Shown: positions 1 to 9,880 of the stretch, piece after piece | How the letters are laid out: each line of letters starts with the position of its first letter | Numbering within the stretch: position 1 is the first letter of the stretch | NCBI GenBank assembly: GCA_902570715.1 | Contig: CACFZB010000005.1 | Coordinates: 1 to 37,264, forward strand | DNA length: 37,264 nt | Direction of reading: 5' to 3' | Origin: an uncultured Pelagibacteraceae bacterium | Lineage (GTDB): Bacteria; Pseudomonadota; Alphaproteobacteria; Pelagibacterales; Pelagibacteraceae | Notes under the pieces: generated by a model | Told to the model about the DNA's origin: nothing | What the model saw: the letters and a program-made list of their open reading frames with translations, nothing else | Database searches by the model: none | Position numbers and translations under genes: made by a program

Positions 1-229
1 TATTTCCATTAATAAATTTACCTGAGGATTTGCCATGACCGGAATACTCAAGAGCAAGAAAACCAAGTTTATTTTTTTTGGCAAAATTATAAAATTCCTT
101 AGGTTTTTTTCCTGTTAAATCTGACATAAATCCGTGTAAAAAAACAATGTAAGCTGCATTTTTTTGAAAAAGTTTTAAATATCTGATCTTTTTTGTTTTG
201 GAGAATTTAAAGTAATTGAATTTTGTCAT
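1..229 (-). CDS. Alpha/beta hydrolase, N-terminal part (runs off window)
   Basis: This reading frame is absent from the ORF track because it has no stop inside the window. It starts at an ATG (complement of 227-229) and stays open to base 1, giving about 76 residues. The visible part has the HGFMSD segment of an oxyanion-hole strand/loop and a YSGHGKSSG segment, both typical of the N-terminal half of serine alpha/beta hydrolases of the lysophospholipase/esterase kind. The nucleophile elbow and the catalytic Asp/His lie outside the window, so the substrate cannot be judged. It is divergent from the GT4 gene across only 42 bp. The fold call is fairly safe; the enzyme activity is unknown. Confidence 0.75.
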   Translation of the reverse strand, partial: MTKFNYFKFSKTKKIRYLKLFQKNAAYIVFLHGFMSDLTGKKPKEFYNFAKKNKLGFLALEYSGHGKSSGKFINGN

Positions 230-257
230 AAAAGTTTATTAGTTTAATCTATTATTA

Positions 258-263
258 TATAAT
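258..263 (+). promoter_or_regulatory. Possible -10 element for the GT4-thrS unit
   Basis: TATAAT lies 8 nt before the ATG of the glycosyltransferase, inside the 42-bp divergent gap. If used, the mRNA would be almost leaderless. No clear -35 is visible, and TATAAT is common by chance in DNA this AT-rich. Confidence 0.25.
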
Positions 264-271
264 TTAAATAT

Positions 272-1426
272 ATGTCGTCTAATATAAAAGTTTTACAGGT
301 AATACCAAAGTTAGGTTATGGAGGTGCTGAGACTGGTTGTTATGATATTGCACATTATTTAACCGAGAATAATTGTAAATCTTTTATCGTTACAAGTGGT
401 GGTGAGTTAATTAAATTTATTGATAAAAAAAAAGTTAAATTAATAAGATTACCTGTGCAAAGTAAAAATCCTCTTATAATGTTGTTTAATAGTATTATTT
501 TGATAGGAATAATTTTTTTTTATAATATCTCAATAGTTCATGCCAGAAGTAGAGCTCCTGCTTGGTCATGCTTGCTTGCTACAAAAATTACTAGGAGAAA
601 ATTTGTAACAACATTTCATGGTACTTATAATTTTGGTGGAAATCTTAAAAAGTTTTATAATTCTGTAATGGTAAGATCTGATTTAATTATTGCTGGATCT
701 AACTTTATTTTTTCTCATATAAAAGAAAATTATTTCGAATATTTAAAATCGACAAAAAAATTTCTTGTAATTTTTAGAGGAATAAATGTTGATTATTTTG
801 ATTCTTCTACAAAATTAGAAATTGATGAAAAAAATCTTCTTAAAAAATGGGATATCAATAAAGAAAAGAAGATTTTATTAATGCCAGGTAGGTTAACATC
901 TTGGAAGGGACAAGAATTACTTATCGAAGCGATTAATTTAGTAAAAATTGAACTGGGATATGAAGCTTTTCATGTGGTAATTCTTGGAAATGATCAAGGC
1001 AGGGATTTGTATAAAAAAAAATTAATTAGATTGACCGAACAATATAGACTTACCAATCAGATTAAGTTTATAGATAATTGCAAAGATATGGCCTTAGCGT
1101 ATAAAGTATCAGATATAGTTGTTTCAGCTTCAATAGAACCAGAGGCATTTGGTCGTGTTGCGGTTGAAGCTCAATCTATGGAAAAAATAATTATTGCTAG
1201 TAATATTGGTGGCTCAAATGAAACAATAGTAAATGGAAAAACGGGTATTCTGTTTGAGTCTGGGGATGCAAAATCATTAAGTGAAAAAATAATAAAGGTT
1301 ATTACTATGGATGATTCATCAATAAAATTAATCGGTAAAGAGGGTAGAAAAAATATAATTAAAAAATTTAATGTTGAAAAAATGTGTTTTTCTACTTATT
1401 CAGAGTATAAAAGATTATTAAATTAA
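272..1426 (+). CDS. Glycosyltransferase family 4 (GT-B fold)
   Basis: Predicted to transfer a sugar from a nucleotide-sugar donor, probably for surface polysaccharide or lipid glycan. The N-terminus (VIPKLGYGGAE) is the usual acceptor-side opening of GT4 enzymes. A donor-binding half follows, with MPGRLTSWKGQELLIEA near residue 205 and the E-x7-E type motif EPEAFGRVAVEAQ near residue 290, then IGGSNETIVNGKTG. The 384-aa length is normal for the family. Its TAA stop is followed directly by the thrS ATG with no spacer, so the two are very likely cotranscribed, an unusual pairing of a sugar transferase with a tRNA synthetase. The exact sugar and acceptor cannot be read from sequence. Confidence 0.87.
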   Translation: MSSNIKVLQVIPKLGYGGAETGCYDIAHYLTENNCKSFIVTSGGELIKFIDKKKVKLIRLPVQSKNPLIMLFNSIILIGIIFFYNISIVHARSRAPAWSCLLATKITRRKFVTTFHGTYNFGGNLKKFYNSVMVRSDLIIAGSNFIFSHIKENYFEYLKSTKKFLVIFRGINVDYFDSSTKLEIDEKNLLKKWDINKEKKILLMPGRLTSWKGQELLIEAINLVKIELGYEAFHVVILGNDQGRDLYKKKLIRLTEQYRLTNQIKFIDNCKDMALAYKVSDIVVSASIEPEAFGRVAVEAQSMEKIIIASNIGGSNETIVNGKTGILFESGDAKSLSEKIIKVITMDDSSIKLIGKEGRKNIIKKFNVEKMCFSTYSEYKRLLN

Positions 1427-3343
1427 ATGCCTATAATTACATTACCAGATGGGAAAAGTTTAAATTTTCCAAAAAAAGTTACAGGGTTTGAGGTAGCTGA
1501 AAAAATAAGTAAATCTTTGGCAAAAGATGCTATGGTTATTAGTGTTGATGGAGAGCTTAAAGATTTAGATTTTATTATAGAAAAAGATTGTTCAATAAAA
1601 ATTTTTACTTCAAAAAATGAAGAAGGTCTTGAAACAATAAGACATGACACTGCACATATTTTAGCAATGGCAGTTCAAGAGCTATTCCCAGGAACACAAG
1701 TTACGATTGGTCCTGTTATTGAAAATGGTTTTTATTACGATTTTGCGAGAAAGGAACCGTTTACCGAAGATGATCTAAATAAGATTGAAAAAAAAATGAA
1801 AGAAATAGTAGATCGAGATGAAAAGACAAAAAGAGAGGTTTGGGCTAGGGACAAAGCTATTACTCACTTCAAAAAAAAGGGTGAGATCTACAAAGCAGAA
1901 CTAATTGAAAATATACCTAAGGATGAAGATGTATCTATTTATTTTCATGGAGAGTGGCATGATTTGTGTAGAGGACCGCATTTATCCTCTACAGGAAAAA
2001 TTGGCAAGTATTTTAAATTAACGAAAGTTTCTGGTGCTTACTGGAGAGGTGACTCAAATAATGAAATGTTGCAGAGAATATACGGAACAAGTTGGGCTAA
2101 TCAAAAAGATTTAGATGCTTATTTGAAAAGAATTGAGGAAGCTGAAAAAAGAGATCACAGGAAACTAGGGAAAGAAATGGATTTATTTCATTTTAGAGAA
2201 GAAAGTCCAGGTTCAGTTTTTTGGCATGAAAAAGGCTGGGCTTTATTTCAAAAATTAATAAATTATATGAGGGCTAAGCAAGACGCAGCTGGATATAAAG
2301 AAGTAAATACTCCAGAAGTTTTAGATAGATTGTTATGGGAAAAATCAGGTCATTGGGAAAAATACGGGGAAAATATGTACACATCACAAACACCAGATGA
2401 AAAAGTTTTTGCAATTAAACCAATGAACTGTCCAGGGCACATTCAAGTTTTTAATCAAGGTCTTAAAAGTTATAGAGATTTACCTTTGAGAATAACAGAA
2501 TTTGGAAAAGTTCATCGATATGAACCATCAGGCGCTCTTCATGGATTATTGAGAGTTCGAGCTTTTACACAAGATGATGCACATATTTTTTGTTCTGAGG
2601 ATCAAATTACAAGTGAATGTTTAAATGTTACAAATTTGATTTTAGAAATTTATAAAGATTTAGGTTTTGAAAATATAATTTTAAAATATGCAGATAGACC
2701 AGAAATTAGAGTTGGAGATGATCAGGTTTGGGATAAGGCTGAGGCTTCATTACTAGAGGCGATAAAAGCATCAAAATTAGAATACAGTATTAATAAGGGT
2801 GAAGGTGCTTTTTATGGGCCAAAAATAGAATTTGTATTAAGAGATGCCATTGGTAGAGACTGGCAATGTGGAACTTTACAAGTAGATTTAAATTTACCAG
2901 GAAGACTTGATGCTTCATATGTAGATAAGAACGGAAATAAAAAAACTCCAGTTATGCTTCACAGGGCATTATTTGGATCTCTTGAAAGATTCATAGGGAT
3001 TTTAATAGAGCATTATGCTGGAAAATTTCCATTTTGGATTTCCCCTCTTCAAACAGCAGTAATTCCAATTTCTGAAGATTTTGAAGATTATGCAATAAAT
3101 GTTTATAATAAAGTGAAAAAAGCAGGAATAAGCTCAGTAGTAGATTTAAAAAAACATAATTTGAATTATAAAATTAGAGATCATTCTTTAGCAAAAATAC
3201 CAATTTTATTAATTTGTGGTAAAAAAGAAGTTGACAGTAACACTGTAACTATTAGAAGATTGGACTCTAATAAACAAGAAAATATGGAATTAAACTTATT
3301 TTTAAAAACATTCTCTGCTTTGAATAAAGCATCTTCAAACTAA
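1427..3343 (+). CDS. thrS: Threonine-tRNA ligase
   Basis: Charges tRNA-Thr with threonine in the cytoplasm. The 638-aa protein has the full bacterial architecture. A TGS domain spans about residues 1-60. The editing domain carries the HxxxH motif (HDTAH, about 73-77). The class II catalytic core has MNCPGH near residue 333, whose Cys is a zinc ligand in the family, and an anticodon-binding domain lies at the C-terminus. It begins at the base after the GT4 stop and its own TAA abuts the GTG of infC, so initiation probably relies on translational coupling. There is no upstream leader for the operator-type autoregulation known in enterobacterial thrS. The order thrS-infC-rpmI-rplT-pheS-pheT is a widespread bacterial cluster. 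Confidence 0.97.
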   Translation: MPIITLPDGKSLNFPKKVTGFEVAEKISKSLAKDAMVISVDGELKDLDFIIEKDCSIKIFTSKNEEGLETIRHDTAHILAMAVQELFPGTQVTIGPVIENGFYYDFARKEPFTEDDLNKIEKKMKEIVDRDEKTKREVWARDKAITHFKKKGEIYKAELIENIPKDEDVSIYFHGEWHDLCRGPHLSSTGKIGKYFKLTKVSGAYWRGDSNNEMLQRIYGTSWANQKDLDAYLKRIEEAEKRDHRKLGKEMDLFHFREESPGSVFWHEKGWALFQKLINYMRAKQDAAGYKEVNTPEVLDRLLWEKSGHWEKYGENMYTSQTPDEKVFAIKPMNCPGHIQVFNQGLKSYRDLPLRITEFGKVHRYEPSGALHGLLRVRAFTQDDAHIFCSEDQITSECLNVTNLILEIYKDLGFENIILKYADRPEIRVGDDQVWDKAEASLLEAIKASKLEYSINKGEGAFYGPKIEFVLRDAIGRDWQCGTLQVDLNLPGRLDASYVDKNGNKKTPVMLHRALFGSLERFIGILIEHYAGKFPFWISPLQTAVIPISEDFEDYAINVYNKVKKAGISSVVDLKKHNLNYKIRDHSLAKIPILLICGKKEVDSNTVTIRRLDSNKQENMELNLFLKTFSALNKASSN

Positions 3344-3889
3344 GTGGCAGACTATAAACAAAATAATTTCCAAAAAAAAAATAAGGATCGTGGTCCTAGA
3401 TCTAATAATAGAATTTTTTCACCAGAAGTTCAGGTTATAGCAAGTGATGGTGAAAATTTAGGAATCATAAGTACAAATGAGGCAATATCAATGGCAAAAA
3501 ACCAAGGTCTCGATTTAATTGAAATAGCTCCAAATGCAAGTCCACCAGTTTGCAAAATAATGGATATGGGAAAATATAAATATGATGCTCAAAAAAAAGC
3601 TAACCTTGCAAAAAAGAAACAAAAAATTATAGCTCTTAAAGAGATTAAGATGAGACCAGTGACAGAAACTCATGATTATGAATTCAAAGTTAAAAATGCA
3701 AAAAAATTTATTGCCAAAGGGGACAAAGTAAAATTTACAATTAGATTTAAAGGTCGAGAGCTGCAGCATTCTCATCTTGGCGATGAATTAATGACTAAGA
3801 TAAAACAGGACATGAAGGATATTGGAAAGGTCGAATTACATCCAAAATTTGATGGGAAGCAAATGATAATGGTAATTCAGCCTTTATAA
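3344..3889 (+). CDS. infC: Translation initiation factor IF-3 (GTG start)
   Basis: Binds the 30S subunit and controls start-codon selection and subunit anti-association. Both halves are visible: an N-terminal domain beginning at NNRIFSPEVQVIASDGENLG, a lysine-rich linker, and a C-terminal domain containing KEIKMRPVTETHDYEFK and FRGRE-like sequence (FKGRELQHS). The 181-aa length is normal. The start is GTG at 3344, immediately after the thrS TAA. The ORF track writes M, but the codon is not ATG. A non-AUG start is a known theme for infC (AUU in E. coli, where it supports autoregulation). A similar role here is inference only, since GTG is a standard start. Confidence 0.96.
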   Translation: MADYKQNNFQKKNKDRGPRSNNRIFSPEVQVIASDGENLGIISTNEAISMAKNQGLDLIEIAPNASPPVCKIMDMGKYKYDAQKKANLAKKKQKIIALKEIKMRPVTETHDYEFKVKNAKKFIAKGDKVKFTIRFKGRELQHSHLGDELMTKIKQDMKDIGKVELHPKFDGKQMIMVIQPL

Positions 3890-3942
3890 GGCTTAAATGA
3901 GGTTGTAAAATTTCTTCTTTCTTTGTATAAACTCGCACAATT

Positions 3943-4149
3943 ATGCCAAAATTAAAAACAAAAAGCTCAGCAAAAAAAAGATTTAAAATATCTGCAAGAG
4001 GAAAAGTAATTACTGCTCAAGCTGGGAAAAGACATGGTATGATTAAAAGAACAAATTCTCAAATTAGAAAATTAAGAGGCACAACTGCGATGTCGAAACA
4101 AGATGGAAAAATTGTAAAATCGTATATGCCCTACAGTTTAAGAGGTTAA
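3943..4149 (+). CDS. rpmI: 50S ribosomal protein L35
   Basis: A small, very basic large-subunit protein of 68 aa. It opens with the family signature [15 protein letters not shown] and has the later [15 protein letters not shown] stretch. It lies 53 nt after infC and one base before rplT, as in the standard infC-rpmI-rplT operon. In other bacteria L20 represses this unit through an mRNA structure. The 53-nt gap here shows no convincing mimic of the L20 binding site, so conserved regulation cannot be claimed. Confidence 0.96.
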   Translation: MPKLKTKSSAKKRFKISARGKVITAQAGKRHGMIKRTNSQIRKLRGTTAMSKQDGKIVKSYMPYSLRG

Positions 4150-4150
4150 A

Positions 4151-4507
4151 ATGGCAAGAGTAAAAAGAGGTGTAACTAGCCGCTCAAAACATAAAAAAGT
4201 TTTAAAAGCAGTTAAAGGCCAATGGGGCAGAAGAAAAAATACAATAAGAGTTGCAAAGCAAGCTATGGAAAAAGCAATGCAATATGCTTATAGAGATCGA
4301 AGAAATAAAAAAAGAGATTTTAAATCGCTTTGGATTCAAAGAATCAACGCAGGAGTTCGCGCTGAGGGTTTAACCTATTCTAGGTTTATTAATGGATTAA
4401 ATAAATGTGGAATTAAAATAGATAGAAAAATTCTAGCAGAAATAGCTTACGATAGCCCAGAAGCCTTTAAAATTATTGTTCAAAAAGCACAATCTGCTTT
4501 AAATTAA
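4151..4507 (+). CDS. rplT: 50S ribosomal protein L20
   Basis: Primary 23S rRNA-binding protein needed for early large-subunit assembly. At 118 aa it has the family's standard length. It opens with [16 protein letters not shown] and contains [16 protein letters not shown], with [10 protein letters not shown] in the globular half. An AGAGG sequence lies about 6 nt upstream of its ATG, at the end of rpmI, one of the clearer Shine-Dalgarno sites in this window. It is one base after the rpmI stop, so the two are cotranscribed and probably coupled. Confidence 0.97.
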   Translation: MARVKRGVTSRSKHKKVLKAVKGQWGRRKNTIRVAKQAMEKAMQYAYRDRRNKKRDFKSLWIQRINAGVRAEGLTYSRFINGLNKCGIKIDRKILAEIAYDSPEAFKIIVQKAQSALN

Positions 4508-4550
4508 TCTTCTCTATTGTTTTATTTTACTGAAGAAATAATCTGTAAAA

Positions 4551-5618
4551 ATGTCAGATCTTAAAAAAATCAAAGAAGAATTTATATCTAAATTGAAATT
4601 AAAATTAGATCTTGCACAGATTAATGAAATAAAATCTGATTTATTTGGCAAGAGTGGTCTTATCACTTCTCAATTTAAGCAAATTGCTTCCATTGCAGAG
4701 TCAGAAAGAAAAAATTTTGCGTCTGATTTAAATTTAATTAAAGATGAATTACAAAGTTTAATTAATACTAAAATAAGTGAAATTGAAATTGCCGATATAA
4801 ATGAAAAACTAGAAAAAGAAAAAATTGATGTTACTTTGCCTGAGAGAACAATCATTAGAGGAAAAATTCACCCAGTTTCTCAAACCATTGATGAGATTTC
4901 CTCAATATTTTCTGAAATAGGTTTCAGTGTAGCTGAAGGTCCAGACGTTGAGAATGAGTATAATAATTTTACTGCACTGAATACTCCAGACCATCATCCA
5001 GCTAGAGATATGCATGATACTTTTTATCTAGATAAAGAAAAAAAAAAATTATTAAGAACACATACTTCTCCGGTGCAAATTAGAACAATGCTCAAAAATA
5101 AACCACCTTTTAAAATTATTGCACCAGGGAGAACATATAGATCTGATAGTGATCAAACACATGCACCAATGTTTCATCAAGTTGAGGGATTACATATCGA
5201 TAAGGATATTAATATGGGTCATTTAAAAGGATGTCTAAATTACTTTATTAAAGAATTTTTCGAAGTTGATAAAATTCAGATGAGATTTAGACCAAGTCAT
5301 TTTCCATTTACAGAACCATCTGCAGAGGTAGATATTGGTTATAAAATAAAAGATGGAAAAATAATTATAGGCGAGGGTGATAAATGGTTGGAGATTCTAG
5401 GATGCGGCATGGTACATCCTAATGTGTTAAAGAATGTTAAAATTAATCCAGATTCATTTCAAGGATTCGCCTTTGGGATTGGCATAGACAGATTGGCGAT
5501 GCTCAAATATGGCATTAATGATCTAAGAGCTTTCTTTGAGTGTGATTACAGATGGCTTAATCATTTTGGTTTTGATCCACTAGATGTTCCTACAAATTAT
5601 AGAGGTTTAAGCAGATGA
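4551..5618 (+). CDS. pheS: Phenylalanine-tRNA ligase alpha subunit
   Basis: Catalytic subunit of the alpha2-beta2 enzyme that charges tRNA-Phe. The 355-aa protein has an N-terminal coiled-coil tRNA-binding arm (about residues 1-100) and a class II core. Motif 2-like sequence [20 protein letters not shown] and motif 3-like [13 protein letters not shown] are visible. It ends in [20 protein letters not shown], typical of bacterial PheS. Its last four bases overlap pheT as ATGA, giving coupled equimolar synthesis. The internal KEKKKLL stretch is encoded over an A10 run at 5038-5047, showing that long homopolymers are tolerated here even in essential genes. Confidence 0.97.
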   Translation: MSDLKKIKEEFISKLKLKLDLAQINEIKSDLFGKSGLITSQFKQIASIAESERKNFASDLNLIKDELQSLINTKISEIEIADINEKLEKEKIDVTLPERTIIRGKIHPVSQTIDEISSIFSEIGFSVAEGPDVENEYNNFTALNTPDHHPARDMHDTFYLDKEKKKLLRTHTSPVQIRTMLKNKPPFKIIAPGRTYRSDSDQTHAPMFHQVEGLHIDKDINMGHLKGCLNYFIKEFFEVDKIQMRFRPSHFPFTEPSAEVDIGYKIKDGKIIIGEGDKWLEILGCGMVHPNVLKNVKINPDSFQGFAFGIGIDRLAMLKYGINDLRAFFECDYRWLNHFGFDPLDVPTNYRGLSR

Positions 5619-8023
5619 AAATCACATATGATTGGTTAAAAGATCATTTATTAACATCTTATTCTGAAAAAAAACTTTTAGGAAAACTTACAAACATTGG
5701 ATTAGAGGTTGAAAATATTTCCAATATATCAGAAGACTTAAATTTATTTAAAGTAGCGAAGATTATAAAAACACAAAAACATCCAGATGCAGACAGATTA
5801 AAAGTTTGTGATGTAGATATTGGTGACAATAAAATTAAAAAAGTTGTTTGTGGTGCAAAAAATGCCAGAGATGGATTATTTACAGTTTATGCTCCTCCTG
5901 GAGCAGTGATACCTAAAAGTGGATTAAAATTAGTTGAAGCTAAAATAAGAGGGGTTACTTCATATGGAATGCTATGTTCAGAATCTGAATTAAATTTATC
6001 AAATGATAGTGAGGGTATTATTGAGCTTTCAAATGCTGAGTATTTAAAAAGGGTAGGTAAAAACTTTTTTAAATCATCTAATTTGAATTTAATTGATTTA
6101 TCAATTACTCCTAACAGGCCAGATTGTTTAGGTGTCAGAGGAATTGCAAGAGATCTTGCTGCAGCTGGTTTTGGAAAATTAAAAGAAAGTAAATTAAAAA
6201 AGATTAAATTCAAAAATAATAAAAAGATAAAAATAAAACTCAATAAAGAAAAAAAACAAAGTTGTTTAATATTTGGAAGTTGTTTAATTTCAAATGTGAA
6301 AAATAAAGAAAGTCCAGAATGGTTAAAAAGAAAATTAATATCAATCGGACAAAAACCAATTTCAGCTTTGGTAGATATAACAAACTATATGATGTTTGAT
6401 ATAAATAGACCTTTGCATGTATTTGATGCTGATAAAATTGTAAAAGGAATAACAGTGAGGAACTCTAGATCAGGAGAAATATTTGAAGCATTAGATAACA
6501 AAAAATACAAATTAGATAATGATATGTGTGTTGTCAGTGACAGCAAAGGAGTTTTAGCACTTGGAGGGATAATTGGTGGGATAAGATCAAGCACTCAAAA
6601 TAATACAAAAAATGTACTTATTGAGTCTGCTTACTTTGATCCCACAGTCACAAGAAAAACTGCGAAAAAACTCAATATCGAGTCTGATGCAAAGTTTAGA
6701 TTTGAAAGAGGTATTGATCCATTATCAATTGAAGAAGGTTTAATTAGATCTGCAAATTTAATTCAACAAATTTGTGGGGGAGAAATAAGTAAATTCGAAA
6801 TTCAAAAAAAAGAGAAGCTCAAACAAGTCGAAATTAAATTTAATAAAAAATTATTCAATAAAATTATGGGAATTAAAATTTCTGATTCAAAAACTTTTAA
6901 AATTCTCTCAGATCTTGGTTTTAGAATCAAAAAAAATAGGGAGTTTTTAAAACTAACAGTGCCGTCTTGGCGACCAGATATTTCTCAACCTATTGATGTA
7001 ATAGAGGAATTGGCACGAATAATAGGTTATAATCAAATCAAAACAATTGAACCAAGAAAAGAAAGATATAAACCAACCTTAGATAATACACAAAAATTAT
7101 TTCATTTTCTTCAAAGGGCAGTAGCAACCAAAGGATACTATGAAGCTGTCACTTGGTCGTTTACTGATCCAAAATTTAACAATTTGTTTAGAGAAAATAA
7201 GAAAGAAATTAAGATTATAAATCCTATTAGTTCCGAGCTTTGTGTTTTAAGAAATTCTATTTTTTCTAACTTAATTTTTTATGTAAACAAAAATTTAAAT
7301 AGGGATATAAAAGATTTGTCATTGTTTGAAATTGGACCTATATTCAATGGACCAACACCTGGAGATCAAGAAACGGTAATTGGTGGTCTGCGTTCTGGCA
7401 AGGTATCAAGATTATCATGGATTGAAAATGATAGGTATGTTGATACATATGATGTTAAAAAAGATATTGTTCAGACACTAATTGAGGTGGGTTATGAAAA
7501 GTCTGAAATATACATAGATGATAAAACTCCAAGCTATTATCATCCAGGTAAATCTGGAAGAATTTTTTTGAATAAAGATAAAGATAAAGTTGTAGGATAT
7601 TTTGGTGAAATTCATCCAAATATTATAAAGAAAATTGATATTAAAACTGAGTCCTTGGTAGGTTTTGAAATATTTATTGATAATTTTAAAAAATTAAAAA
7701 AATCTTTAAAAGATAAAAAAAGTACTTTTCAGGTATCAGACTTTCAAAAATCAGAGAGAGACTTTGCTTTTGTAATCGATAAAAACTTTGATACCCAAGA
7801 GTTAATACATATAATTTCTGAAACTGACAAAGAAATCATTAGAGAGGTTAACATATTTGATGTTTATGAAGGTGAAAAAATACCAAATAATAAGAAATCA
7901 ATTGCTTTAAATGTAAGTATTCAATCTACAAAAAAGCCGTTAAATGATGACGACTTAGAAAAAATTAATAAACTAATTATCGATAACGTAGAACGAAAAA
8001 CTGGTGCTAAAATTCGATCTTAA
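5615..8023 (+). CDS. pheT: Phenylalanine-tRNA ligase beta subunit
   Basis: Non-catalytic, editing and tRNA-binding partner of PheS. The 802-aa length matches the long bacterial form. In order it shows a tRNA-binding (OB-fold, EMAP-like) domain with [17 protein letters not shown] near residue 50, and a B3/B4 editing domain with [20 protein letters not shown] near 165. The B5 and core-like domains contain [20 protein letters not shown] near 450. A C-terminal FDX-ACB anticodon-binding domain includes [13 protein letters not shown]. The start ATG overlaps the pheS stop (ATGA), with GAGG about 9 nt upstream. lepA follows after 5 nt. Confidence 0.97.
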   Translation: MKITYDWLKDHLLTSYSEKKLLGKLTNIGLEVENISNISEDLNLFKVAKIIKTQKHPDADRLKVCDVDIGDNKIKKVVCGAKNARDGLFTVYAPPGAVIPKSGLKLVEAKIRGVTSYGMLCSESELNLSNDSEGIIELSNAEYLKRVGKNFFKSSNLNLIDLSITPNRPDCLGVRGIARDLAAAGFGKLKESKLKKIKFKNNKKIKIKLNKEKKQSCLIFGSCLISNVKNKESPEWLKRKLISIGQKPISALVDITNYMMFDINRPLHVFDADKIVKGITVRNSRSGEIFEALDNKKYKLDNDMCVVSDSKGVLALGGIIGGIRSSTQNNTKNVLIESAYFDPTVTRKTAKKLNIESDAKFRFERGIDPLSIEEGLIRSANLIQQICGGEISKFEIQKKEKLKQVEIKFNKKLFNKIMGIKISDSKTFKILSDLGFRIKKNREFLKLTVPSWRPDISQPIDVIEELARIIGYNQIKTIEPRKERYKPTLDNTQKLFHFLQRAVATKGYYEAVTWSFTDPKFNNLFRENKKEIKIINPISSELCVLRNSIFSNLIFYVNKNLNRDIKDLSLFEIGPIFNGPTPGDQETVIGGLRSGKVSRLSWIENDRYVDTYDVKKDIVQTLIEVGYEKSEIYIDDKTPSYYHPGKSGRIFLNKDKDKVVGYFGEIHPNIIKKIDIKTESLVGFEIFIDNFKKLKKSLKDKKSTFQVSDFQKSERDFAFVIDKNFDTQELIHIISETDKEIIREVNIFDVYEGEKIPNNKKSIALNVSIQSTKKPLNDDDLEKINKLIIDNVERKTGAKIRS

Positions 8024-8028
8024 ATAAA

Positions 8029-9837
8029 ATGAGCACTATTGATAATATAAGAAATTTTGCAATAATCGCTCATATCGATCATGGAAAGTCAACAATAGCC
8101 GATAGAATTATTCATAAATGTGGTGGTTTGACAGAGAGAGAGATGAAAGCACAAGTCTTGGACTCAATGGATATCGAAAGAGAAAGAGGAATTACAATTA
8201 AAGCACAAACTGTAAAATTGAATTATAAATCAAAAAATGGAAAAGAATATATTTTAAATATAATTGATACTCCTGGTCATGTAGATTTTAGTTATGAAGT
8301 TAGCAGATCTTTATATGCTTGTGAGGGCTCAATATTGATAGTGGATAGTACTCAAGGTGTAGAAGCTCAAACTTTAGCTAACGTTTATCAAGCTCTTGAT
8401 ATTAATCATGAGATTATACCTGTTTTAAATAAGATAGATTTACCAGCATCAGATTTAGAGAGAACAAAAAAACAGATAGAGGATGTCATAGGAATTGAGA
8501 CTGAAAATGCAGTTCCATGTTCTGGAAAGACAGGTGAGGGTATTGAAGAAATTTTAGAAAAAATTATTAATCAGTTACCAGCACCTAATGGGAATTTAGA
8601 GGATAATCTAAAATGTTTATTAGTCGATAGTTGGTATGATACTTATTTAGGGGTTGTAATTTTAGTAAGGGTTATTGATGGGAAAATTAAAAAGAATATG
8701 AAAATTAAAATGCTTTCAACTAATCAAGATTATATAGTGGAAAAAGTTGGAATTTTTACACCCAAACCCAAAGATGTTACTGAATTAAATTCTGGTGAGA
8801 TTGGTTTTATTACTACAGGTATTAAGGAGCTATCAGACACAAAAGTCGGTGACACAATATGTGATGCTTCTAAGCCTTCAATTAAAGCTTTACCTGGTTT
8901 TAAACCAAGTAAACCTGTTGTTTTTTGTGGTTTATTTCCTGTTGATAGTTCAGAATATCAAAAATTAAAAGATGGTTTAGCAAAACTTCAATTAAATGAT
9001 GCAAGTTTTTCATTTGAGGCAGAATCTTCTTCAGCTTTAGGTTTAGGATTTAGATGTGGATTCTTGGGATTACTTCATCTTGAGATTATAACTGAAAGGC
9101 TTGAAAGAGAATTCGATGTTAATCTAATAACAACAACCCCTGGTGTTGTTTACAAAGTTAACTTAAATAGTGGTGATATAGTTGATTTGCAAAATCCTTC
9201 GAGTTTACCAGATCCAACATATATAAGATTGATTGAAGAACCCTGGATAAAGGCAACGATAATAACTCCTGATGAATATTTAGGTTCAGTTATAAAATTA
9301 TGTCAGGATAAAAGAGGTATACAAACCAATCTAAGTTATTCTGGAAATAGAGCTGTGCTAAATTATGAATTACCGTTAAATGAAGTAGTGTTTGATTTTA
9401 ATGATAGAATTAAGTCTATGACAAGTGGTTACGCGAGTTTTGATTACGAAATAATTGAACATCGAGAGGGAGATCTTGTAAAATTAGGAATACTTGTGAA
9501 CGGGGAACCCGTTGATGCTCTTGCTATGATGATTCATAAAGATTTTGCACAAAGAACAGGTAGAGAGGTTTGTGAAAAACTTAAAGATTTAATACCAAGA
9601 CATAACTTTATGATCCCAATTCAAGCTGCTATTGGTGGAAAAATAATTGCAAGAGAGACAATCAAAGGGTTTAAAAAGGATGTTCTAACAAAAATTCATG
9701 GTGGAGGTGCAACAGATAGAAAAAGAAAACTTTTGGAAAAACAAAAAAAAGGAAAAGCTAGAGCGAAACAATTTGGTAGAGTTGAAATACCTCAAGAAGC
9801 ATTTATTGGAGTTTTAAAAATTAATAAAGAAAAATAG
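8029..9837 (+). CDS. lepA: Elongation factor 4 (LepA GTPase)
   Basis: Ribosome-associated translational GTPase that acts on stalled or mistranslocated ribosomes. The 602-aa protein carries G1 AHIDHGKST (about 14-22), the switch [10 protein letters not shown] (about 79-86) and NKIDLPASD (about 133). EF-G-like domains follow, then the LepA-specific C-terminal domain ending in [15 protein letters not shown]. It sits 5 nt after pheT and closes the translation operon. After it the content switches to glycan genes, marking the edge of the conserved block. Confidence 0.97.
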   Translation: MSTIDNIRNFAIIAHIDHGKSTIADRIIHKCGGLTEREMKAQVLDSMDIERERGITIKAQTVKLNYKSKNGKEYILNIIDTPGHVDFSYEVSRSLYACEGSILIVDSTQGVEAQTLANVYQALDINHEIIPVLNKIDLPASDLERTKKQIEDVIGIETENAVPCSGKTGEGIEEILEKIINQLPAPNGNLEDNLKCLLVDSWYDTYLGVVILVRVIDGKIKKNMKIKMLSTNQDYIVEKVGIFTPKPKDVTELNSGEIGFITTGIKELSDTKVGDTICDASKPSIKALPGFKPSKPVVFCGLFPVDSSEYQKLKDGLAKLQLNDASFSFEAESSSALGLGFRCGFLGLLHLEIITERLEREFDVNLITTTPGVVYKVNLNSGDIVDLQNPSSLPDPTYIRLIEEPWIKATIITPDEYLGSVIKLCQDKRGIQTNLSYSGNRAVLNYELPLNEVVFDFNDRIKSMTSGYASFDYEIIEHREGDLVKLGILVNGEPVDALAMMIHKDFAQRTGREVCEKLKDLIPRHNFMIPIQAAIGGKIIARETIKGFKKDVLTKIHGGGATDRKRKLLEKQKKGKARAKQFGRVEIPQEAFIGVLKINKEK

Positions 9838-9863
9838 CAATTTAATTAATTATAAAAGTTCAC

Positions 9864-9869
9864 TATAAT
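9864..9869 (+). promoter_or_regulatory. Possible -10 element for the GT2-FkbM-GT17 unit
   Basis: TATAAT lies 11 nt before the ATG of the GT2 gene, in the 43-bp gap after lepA. The change in gene function at this point makes a new promoter plausible. No good -35 is visible and the AT background makes this weak. Confidence 0.3.
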
Positions 9870-9880
9870 ATTGATTAATA

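Noticed and set aside
3890-3942. Possible L20-type autoregulatory leader before rpmI
   Set aside because: The gap is only 53 nt and I could not draw a convincing pseudoknot or L20-site mimic in it.
5887-6243. Minus-strand ORF of 118 aa inside pheT, and similar shadows such as 30859-31122, 24697-25029 and 20083-20292
   Set aside because: They lie wholly within well-supported genes on the other strand, have no recognisable domains, and have the composition expected of antisense frames in AT-rich genes.
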